From contig KE561016.1 in NCBI GenBank assembly GCA_000442015.1, positions 1 to 28,026 on the forward strand: a stretch of 28,026 nt of DNA, given 5' to 3'. The stretch's first letter is position 1, and the number at the start of each line of letters is the position of its first letter. This document shows, in pieces, positions 20,773 to 28,026 of the stretch. The notes beneath the pieces were generated by a model. The model had not been told where the DNA came from, did not search any database, and saw only the letters and a list, made by a program, of their open reading frames with translations. The position numbers and the translations under genes were made by a program. Source of the stretch: Rozella allomycis CSF55. Lineage: Eukaryota; Rozellomycota.

Positions 20773-21140
20773 TCTATGCTATAAATATTCCGTTTAGTTG
20801 ATATATCTATAATTTTAGAGCTAATAACTTCTTTCTAATATGACATTTTTGATTTTTCGATATGAATTTAGTTTATTAGTTTATAAGTGAATACATAATA
20901 ATGCGAAACCTGAAAAATTAAGCTAAACCTACGCTTTTAAGGATCTCGACAATAAACAAAGATCAGAATGGATTCAACGAAACTTTATCAAAATAGCATA
21001 AATATTTGAAAAGTAATAAGTATTCCGAGAACCATTTTCTGTATTTGATGAAAGCGAATTGTTTATTGAGCTTGACGGCGCAGTCAATCTTTAATTGGCA
21101 ACCAAGTCTCGGTAGTAACCACATAAATCAAATAACAGAG
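20773..21140. other. Intergenic, upstream of chitin synthase
   Basis: A 368-bp AT-rich stretch with no recognisable gene. The frame of the chitin synthase stays open upstream to about 21006 (MKANCLLSL at 21048), but this part does not resemble the family's N-terminus. It is taken as promoter and 5' leader. Confidence 0.5.
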
Positions 21141-24100
21141 ATGCCATTGGAGACATTTGCGGATTTATCAGACTTGCCATCTACTGATGAAACCTCAATT
21201 ATCAACAATTTAAATGACAGATTAAAGAACCATGACATTTACACCTCAATTGGCACCAGCACGCTAATCAGCATCAACCCGTGTCTGCAGACTGATTTAT
21301 ATACAGACGAAAAGACCCAATTGTATGCTCAATCGATAGAAAAGAGTTTTGAAAAGCCTCCGCACATTTTCAGGACGGCAGGGCAAGCGCTGCATGACAT
21401 GATTGCAACCGGCCGCAACCAGACAATAATAACAATGTAAATGAATATTGTATGTATAAAAGGGGTGAAACTGGCTCTGGTAAAACAGAAGCTGCCAAAC
21501 TGATCACGAATCAAATCCTGACAACCGTCCCGGCAGCCAGCAAAAAGGAAGCGAAGCTTCGGCAAAGAATAATAAAGAGCAATATCGTGCTGGAAACAAT
21601 GGGCAATGCACGGACGTTTCTGAATCCGAATGCATCCCGCTTTGGAAAATTTGTTGAACTTCAGTTTGATACGCAGGGTAGGCTTGTTGGAGCGCAGACA
21701 TTGGAGTATTTGTTGGAAAAGACTAGAGTGAGTAATTGCCCAAAAGGCGAGCGCAACTTTCATGTGTTTTATGTTTTCTTGGCTGGACTGTCAATGCAAG
21801 AGAAGCAAGAGTTTAGACTGACTGAAAAGAAGTTTGAATATTTGGATGCGACGTCGTTTGATGCGGATGATGAGATGTTTTTCAAGGATTTCAAGTCGGC
21901 GCTGAAATCGTCTGGATTGAATTCGAAATATCAGAAACAGATCCTGCAGTGCATAGCTGCAATTTTGCATCTGGGCAATATTGAGTTTTACAATGAAGAA
22001 AATGGAAAGAACCAAGAGGATGCCAGAATCAGGAACCGAGATGTGTTGGAGTATAGTGCAACTTTACTTGGCGTAACACCCGAGGCGTTGGAATCAGTGT
22101 TGATTACTCGTACGAGACTAATAAAGAAGCAACTGTGTACTGTGTTTCTGAATGCTGAGCATGCCAAGGTTGCAGTAGCTACGTTGTGCAAGATGATATA
22201 TTCACTGTTGTTTTCGTGGATAGTGGAGTTTATTAATGGAAAGATTAGCAGCAAGAGTTTTAGTAATGTGATTGGGATAGCTGATTTCCCTGGATTTGAG
22301 TCTACTAATGTGAACAGATTTGAGCAGTTGTGTATTAATTATGCTGATGAGAGATTGAAGAACTTTTTTAATCATTTTGCATTTGACAGTGAGATTCAGT
22401 GTTATGTTGAAGATAATATAAATATATCGTTTCCAAAGTATGTTGACAATTCCAATTGCCTTTTATTGTTCTCGAATAAGAATAATGGACTGTTTAGTAT
22501 TTTGGATGAGGAAACGTTGCGAAAGACCAAGGGAAAGGATATATCAGTGTTAGAGAGTTATAACAAGAGTCATGCAGATAATCCGTATTTTGCAACGCCT
22601 GAAAGCAACAAGCGAAGTTTTAGTATTAAGCATTATGCAGGGGTTGTTACATATGATGTTAGTAAATTTGTTGAGCGCAACAAGGACACGATAAGTGCCG
22701 ACATTGTTACATTGTTCAGGGGGTCGATGGATGTTGTTGGATCTAATAATAATTTTCTTATCGGATTGTTTAGCGGCAAGAATTTAAAGACGGAGAGTCA
22801 CCCCAAAGATGNTAAAGACGGAGAGTCACCCTAAAGATGAGAAGGTGATTGTGAATGCGCAGCAGCCAAAGCTTCCAATTAGACAGCCATCAGTGTTGAA
22901 AAAGAAAAAGGAAGAAGTGAAGGAAAAGGTTGAAGAAAGGGTTGTTGAGGGGCAGACTGTTGTATCTCAGTTTTCTGTTGCGATTGATCAATTGTTGGAA
23001 GCGCAGGCGAATAATAATATTTTGTTTGTGATTTGTATGAAGCCGAATGCAAGATTGGAGCCTAATGCGTTTGAGAACAATTATGTGACCAAGCAAATGT
23101 ACAATTATGGGATTAACGATCTTGTGTGTTTGAAGAAGAATGGATATAGTTTGATAACGACGTTTGAAGATTTTGTGAATGATTTTGCTAATGTGTTTAG
23201 AGCGTATAGTTTGGATCTTGGGGTTGAGCCTAAATCACTTTGTGGACAGTAATAATATTTTCATTATTTTGAATAAAAGATTGATGAGTTTGATTAACAT
23301 GGAAAATGAGAGTAAAATTGGACTAAAGTACTTGTATTTGACCAGGGTCAGTCATAAGGAAGTGATGAAGATTGATTATGAAGAGAGATTTAAAAATGGG
23401 ATGACGTTTGAGCAGAGAAACGAGCGAGAGATTAATGAGGATGCTGGGAGTGATCGATCGTTTGATACAGAGATTACGCAATTCACTGACTATAATAGGC
23501 CGTTGGATGTAGAAGCGGGAATACCAGCAGTAAAGGAAGAGAAGAAGGAAGTTGAAGAAGAAAAGAAGAAGTTGTCCAAAGTGAGAAGACGATGGTTGTT
23601 CTTTACTAGTTTCTGTACGTGGTGGATTCCCAATAGACTGATTAGAGCGTGTGGAATGAAGAATCCCGATGTGATGCAAGCGTGGAAGGAAAAGGTAGCG
23701 TTGTGTACGATTATTCTGTGTATGAGTGTGACTTTGTTTCTGTATATTTTGGGGTTGCCTAATTGGTTGTGTCCACCGCAGAATGTGATTAATTATGAAG
23801 AGTTTAGCAAACTGGCGAAAGATCCAACACAGCCTCCGATAGCGTTGTTGAGGGGAGGGATTTATGATTTGACTAATTTTGTTGGTGATCATGTTGATGG
23901 AGTTACTGTGATGAATGCGATGCGAGGGATGGATGTGACGCCCATGTTTATGAATAATTTGTATTGTCCAGATTTGCAGAGTAATGTGAATAAAACAGAT
24001 TGTGTTGTTGGAGGGAAGAATTATTGTCATGATTTGAGTGCGAGTGAGATTGATAGAATGAAGAGAGCCAAAGTGAACATTTTGGGGTTTGCAGCCAGTT

Positions 24101-26408
24101 CAATTTCAGGGGTTAATAAAGATTTGTTTATTTATGTAAAGAATAGAATTGATAAAACGAAATACAATGTGTACAATATAACTAATCTAGTTGCTGCCAA
24201 GATTAGTATGGGGAATTGTTTGGTGTCACCGTGGGGAGTAGATAAGACTGATTGTTTCAGTCGATATGATTCAGGCAATGATTTGAACTGTTTGGAAGAT
24301 TATGTTGTTGGTGTGTTGGATACTAGAGGCTCTGTTAGTTGTATGGCAGCGAGGGTGATAATGATTGGATCAACAGCGTTGGTTGCTGCGATTATGGCGT
24401 TCAAGTTTATTTCAGCGTTGCAGTTTGGAATGAAGCCAGAGCCAGAAGAGTTGGATAAATTTGTTATATTGCAAGTACCATGTTACACAGAAGGCGAAGA
24501 GTCGTTGAGAAAGACGCTGGATTCATTGGCAGTGTTGAGATACGATGATAAGAGAAAGTTGTTGTTTATTGTAGCTGATGGGATGGTCATTGGCAGTGGN
24601 TTATTGTTGCTGATGGGATGGTCATTGGCAGTGGCAATGATAGACCAACGCCTAGAATAGTTTTAGATATTTTGGGCGTAGATCCATCGATTGATCCAGA
24701 ACCATTAAGCTTCATTTCTATTGGCGAGGGATCTAAACAACATAACATGGGAAAAGTTTATTCTGGATTGTATGAGTGTGCTGGTCATAGAGTGCCATTC
24801 ATTGTGATAATAAAAACAGGCAAACCATCTGAAAGATCTAGACCAGGTACCTAAAATAGATTGTGAAAAATAGGAAATAGAGGTAAAAGAGATTCACAGA
24901 TGATTTTAATGAAATTTCTCAATAAGATCCATTATGATACGCCAATGACTCCATTGGAATTAGAAATTTATTATCAAATAAAGAATGTGATTGGTGTTGA
25001 TCCTAGCTATTATGAATATTGTTTGATGGTTGATGCAGATACAGAAGTTAAACCAGATTCATTAACTAGAATGGTTTCTAATATGATTCATGATACAAAG
25101 ATTATGGGAATTTGTGGGGAAACTCAAATTGCTAATGAAAAAGATTCATGGGTCACAATGATTCAAGTTTACGGTAAATGTTTTCTATTCTCCTAAATAG
25201 AATATTACATTTCTCATTATATAGCAAAAGCGTTTGAATCATTGTTTGGCACTGTTACTTGTTTGCCTGGTTGTTTCTGCATGTACAGGATTAAGACTGC
25301 TCACAAGCAACAAGCGTTAATTGCTTCAAATCAAATCATCGCTGAATATTCTGAAAACAACGTTGACACTCTGCACAAGAAGAATCTACTCTCGCTTGGT
25401 GAAGATCGCTACTTGACAACTCTAATGCTCAAATATTTCCCCGATTACAAGACAAGATTCATTGGTGATGCTCAATGCATGACTGTTGTGCCTGATAAAT
25501 GGTCTGTTTTATTATCTCAGCGCAGAAGATGGATCAATTCCACAATCCACAACATGTTTGAATTAATGTTCCTGTCTCAGCTATGCGGCTTCTGCATGTT
25601 CTCCATGCGCTTTGTTGTCTTCATTGATCTACTGGCCACCCTCATCATGCCTGCTACGTTTGGCTATCTGGTCTATCTAATCTACGATTCAGTCTCCAAC
25701 CAAACAGTCCCCGTTGAATCTCTCTACCTAATAGCGGCAATCTACGGCATGCAAGTCATCATCTTCATCCTCAAACTACAGTGGCAGCACATCGGCTGGC
25801 TCATCATCAACATTCTCGCCATGCCCGTCTTTTCATTCTTCGTTCCCCTCTACTCTTACTGGCACTTTGACGACTTTAGCTGGGGCAACACCCGTCTCGT
25901 CCTCGGCGAGCGCGGCAAGGTTCTGCATGTCGGCGACAATGAGCATTTCGATCCAAGCTCCATTCCTACAATGCGATGGCAAGATTTCGACAACCAGTCA
26001 CATCATCCAAACCAATACGACAACACCCAGCAACAGTACCAACAGCCGTCAGACTACTACAGACCAGTTACAGCAGCCAGCCAATTCAAGCCGCAGTCAT
26101 CACACATCACCCCGCTCCAAAGAGTCTACTCGTCGGAACAGTTCCATCGGTCAGCCTCAAACACCTCTTTCAACGGATTCGAGAAATCATCTTCTACAAA
26201 CAACCTTTTGAAACAACAGTTGGATAATCTGCCGTCAGATGATGACATTGTTAATGAAATTAGGAATATTATTGCTACATCTAATCTTATGAATATTACA
26301 AAGAAACAGGTCAGGGATCAACTAGCACTGTTTTTTGGAGTGGATATGAATCCAAAGAGAGAGTTTATTAATCAGGCTATTGAATTGATATTGCAGGGGA
26401 GGTTGTAA
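21141..26408 (+). CDS. CHS: Myosin-motor chitin synthase (class V/VII type)
   Basis: This plasma-membrane enzyme polymerises UDP-GlcNAc into chitin; its myosin-like head guides secretory vesicles to growth sites. The product is 1,697 residues once two contig-end duplications are counted once. The start [17 protein letters not shown] resembles family N-termini. The motor has GETGSGKTE (P-loop), [11 protein letters not shown] (switch I) and ADFPGFES (switch II). A cytochrome b5-like domain ([19 protein letters not shown]) sits between membrane segments. The catalytic part has [46 protein letters not shown] and [12 protein letters not shown]. It ends with [16 protein letters not shown] and a DEK_C domain ([19 protein letters not shown]). 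Introns are 21437-21462, 23249-23279, 24847-24873 and 25174-25200 (26, 31, 27, 27 nt). All key catalytic and nucleotide-binding motifs are intact. Base composition of the coding strand changes along the gene, from G/T-rich to C-rich. Confidence 0.96.
22785..22839. repeat. 27-bp duplicated contig ends around an N
   Basis: Bases 22785-22811 and 22813-22839 are one 27-mer (TAAAGACGGAGAGTCACC..) with a single C/T mismatch, split by N22812, inside the chitin synthase gene. An unmerged contig overlap is the simplest explanation. Confidence 0.87.
24566..24634. repeat. 34-bp duplicated contig ends around an N
   Basis: Bases 24566-24599 and 24601-24634 are one 34-mer (GATGGGATGGTCATTGGC within it) with a single A/T mismatch, split by N24600. 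With one copy the chitin synthase reads [19 protein letters not shown], the normal catalytic sequence. Confidence 0.88.
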
Positions 26409-26490
26409 CTCAATAAACACAGTTTTAGATTTAAATGTTATTTGGGATTTTTAAGTAGTTAAGTGTCGTTTTGAGAATATCTATTAACAG

Positions 26491-26520
26491 ATTAGATATC
26501 CTTTCATTAGATATCCTTTC
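26491..26520 (+). repeat. Two perfect tandem copies of a 15-mer
   Basis: ATTAGATATCCTTTC occurs twice head to tail in the 180-bp gap after the chitin synthase stop. A diverged third relative (TAGGTATCTTTCA) follows near 26532. It may be replication slippage; no function is evident. Confidence 0.8.
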
Positions 26521-26588
26521 AAAAATACTTTAGGTATCTTTCATAGATGAATATTTTTATTTAAGCTTTCATTCCTTGACCTAGCCTA

Positions 26589-26789
26589 ATGTCAAGTGTC
26601 CTCAACTACATACCCCTCTTCCCAGAAAATAACCCACAAAGTCAAATCCCTGTCATTACTCCAGACTGGATGCTAGTTGACGCTTTCAAAGAAACAATCC
26701 AAGACGATTTCGTCACCATCGAACGAAAAGCTTTCACAAAATCATACGCAGAAGTACTCAAAACCTCGTCCATCTGTCCATTCAAATAA
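26589..26789 (+). CDS. Short hypothetical protein, 66 aa
   Basis: An ATG-initiated frame (MSSVLNYIPLFPENNPQSQI...) ends at 26789, 31 bp before the convergent end of the snRNP gene. The sequence has a proline-rich start and a more helical second half (WMLVDAFKETIQDDFVTIE) but no motif I recognise, no signal peptide and no membrane helix. It shares the C-rich coding-strand composition of the end of the chitin synthase. It could be a real small gene or chance; no supporting intron or homologue is known to me. Confidence 0.4.
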   Translation: MSSVLNYIPLFPENNPQSQIPVITPDWMLVDAFKETIQDDFVTIERKAFTKSYAEVLKTSSICPFK

Positions 26790-26820
26790 AGAAAAAGATC
26801 ATTTCCAACATCTCTTTTAT

Positions 26821-27611
26821 TTATCTACGAGCATAAGTAATTTTCACAGTATTAACACCGTCAATTTTATAATTAAGCAGCGCATTCTTTGCCATCGTAG
26901 CCTGCATCTCCGTCTCAAACTCTATAAACGCAATATCCGATTTGCCAGGCACCAGTCGAATATCCCTAAACCCACCAAACCTTGTAAATCCACACAATAC
27001 TTCTTACGGTTGAAACAGCGAACGCAAAGAGCCCTCTGTAACAGATGGCGGCAGCTGCTGCAGAAACAAAACCTTGTTCGGCATCTCGCCAGACGGCACA
27101 TGCGGAATAACATTCGGCATCGGGCCACCACCGCTGATAAGCTGCTGCATAACCTGCTTTCTCGTCGCGCGTGGGTACCGCGCCTTTTCCTGCTTGTGGT
27201 GCAGCTGCTTGCGGTACTCTTGGTCAAACGTGCCGTCGGATTTAGACACGATGTAGCTTTTGAACTTTGCATAGTTGATACGCTGTTACTTTAATATGGA
27301 TAGATTACCATCGGCTTGAACCAGACAGGATACGATTGCATGCCCTCGACGGCTTTCATCGCATCGTCAATCGAACTAAAGACTATAAATGCCTGACCAC
27401 GCATATTGATGTTGCGCTTCACTTTAATTTGTACAATGTTGCCGTAGGGCTCAAACAGCTCGTATAATATCTTTTCGGAATCTATTTAAAATGGAGCGTG
27501 TTGTTTACCCACTTTTCTCATCTTTTCTGGAAGGTTCTGAATATATATGGTATTGTTTGGAGAGTTGAATGGAATACTTGTTCCAGGAACTACCTTTTCC
27601 TCAAAAAGCAT
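26821..27611 (-). CDS. SNRPA: U1A/U2B''-type snRNP protein (two RRMs)
   Basis: This is a spliceosomal RNA-binding protein that binds the U1 and/or U2 snRNA stem-loop through its first RRM. The spliced product is 236 residues. RRM1 has RNP2 (NTIYIQNLPEK) and RNP1 (MRGQAFIVFSS), then WFKPMRINYAKFKSYIVSK, the C-terminal extension typical of U1A/U2B''. A basic linker (YRKQLHHKQEKARYPRATRK) leads to RRM2 (VLFLQQLPPSV; RLVPGKSDIAFIEFE). Three introns are inferred: 27482-27508, 27283-27308 and 26981-27007 (27, 26, 27 nt), each restoring an RRM motif. Start ATG 27611 gives a ten-odd-residue leader, typical of the family. Whether the protein serves U1, U2 or both (as Drosophila SNF does) cannot be told from the sequence. 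Confidence 0.95.
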
Positions 27612-27689
27612 TCAAAGTGTTAGTGGCTGAGACCAGGGCTTCTTTAATTGTTTAAAGAGTTGAAATAAACTTGGAAAATAACACGGAAA

Positions 27690-28026
27690 TTAGGTTTTAT
27701 TACTTAATAAAACATTTAACTTTTGCTGAATTGCATTAATAAAATCCTCTGTATTCAGATAGTGCTCTTTTGTCATTCTATATCATGAACGTGACGAAAT
27801 ACTTATTACCTGGAACCATAAAAAACCAATGCAAGGTCTTTGGTCATCTTTCGGTCTTTCTCCACCAGGTCAATGCAGGCTTGATCCAATGTTTTACAAA
27901 AGTGATCAAGTTCATGATTTTGATCGAGCTTTGCCCTATGTGACAATCCTCTTGTCCATGCAAAAATACTCGCAATGGGATTGGTACTTGTTTCTTTTCC
28001 TTTGAGGTACTCTCTGTAATGGCGGG
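27690..28026 (-). CDS. IDP: NADP-dependent isocitrate dehydrogenase, C-terminal part
   Basis: This enzyme oxidises isocitrate to 2-oxoglutarate, producing NADPH. Only the last 101 residues are in the window; the gene continues past the right edge. [19 protein letters not shown] followed by [15 protein letters not shown] and KMTKDLA is the conserved C-terminal third of eukaryotic NADP-IDH. A 32-nt intron (27778-27809), the longest found here, separates VFYGSR from [18 protein letters not shown], which matches the normal family ending. No C-terminal peroxisomal SKL is present (the end is LLSNKT), so the product is cytosolic or mitochondrial; the N-terminus needed to decide is missing. It is upstream of the snRNP gene on the same strand, with 78 bp between. 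Confidence 0.93.

Noticed and set aside
23323-24030. 235-codon frame on the minus strand
   Set aside because: It is antisense to the chitin synthase and reflects skewed codon composition; it is full of His, Ile and Arg runs and resembles no protein.
24600-25300. Skew switch as a replication origin
   Set aside because: The sign change (G-rich to C-rich) is opposite to that expected at an origin in the simple bacterial model, and eukaryotic origins cannot be read from skew over a few kilobases; kept only as a composition observation.
1-28026. Transposons, virus-like elements or CRISPR arrays
   Set aside because: No transposase, reverse transcriptase, capsid-like protein, terminal repeats or spacer arrays were recognised on either strand.

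Overview
The window looks like nuclear DNA of a small, gene-dense, AT-rich early-diverging fungus. The fungal markers are a class V/VII-type chitin synthase fused to a myosin motor, a FUSC/DUF2421-type membrane protein and a hybrid histidine kinase. Two Crinkler/RHS-type P-loop ATPase genes and a DET1 homologue point away from yeasts and moulds, towards Cryptomycota (Rozella-like) or chytrid-grade fungi. That placement is inference; no rRNA or other direct marker lies in the window.

Layout, left to right: the 3' part of a PAS/histidine kinase/receiver protein (+); a mitochondrial ADP/ATP carrier (+); an AN1 zinc-finger ZFAND1/Cuz1 homologue (-); a Crinkler-like ATPase (+) with an unresolved N-terminus; a large FUSC-type membrane protein (-); a secreted or membrane protein of unknown function (+); an FAD monooxygenase (+); pyruvate dehydrogenase E2 (-); a small Ser/Thr-rich single-pass membrane protein (+); the spindle-checkpoint protein MAD1 (+); a second Crinkler-like ATPase (+); DET1 (-); an ankyrin-repeat remnant (+); the myosin-chitin synthase (+); a 66-residue hypothetical (+); a U1A/U2B''-type snRNP protein (-); and the 3' end of NADP-isocitrate dehydrogenase (-). 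Most intergenic gaps are below 350 bp and one convergent pair of stop codons is only 16 bp apart.

The strongest signal is the introns. Nearly every break in a conserved reading frame is repaired exactly by removing a segment that begins GTA and ends AG. I count 35 such introns in 12 genes, all 26-32 nt long and mostly 26-28. A further stopless 27-nt intron appears to be hidden inside the MAD1 reading frame, and one 26-nt candidate in the FUSC gene has a GT...TG end. Read without these introns, almost every gene here looks broken.

A second layer is technical. Four of the five single-N positions sit between two near-identical direct copies (25, 27, 34 and 341 bp). These look like unmerged overlapping contig ends; when each is counted once, the FUSC, Crinkler and chitin synthase reading frames become continuous.
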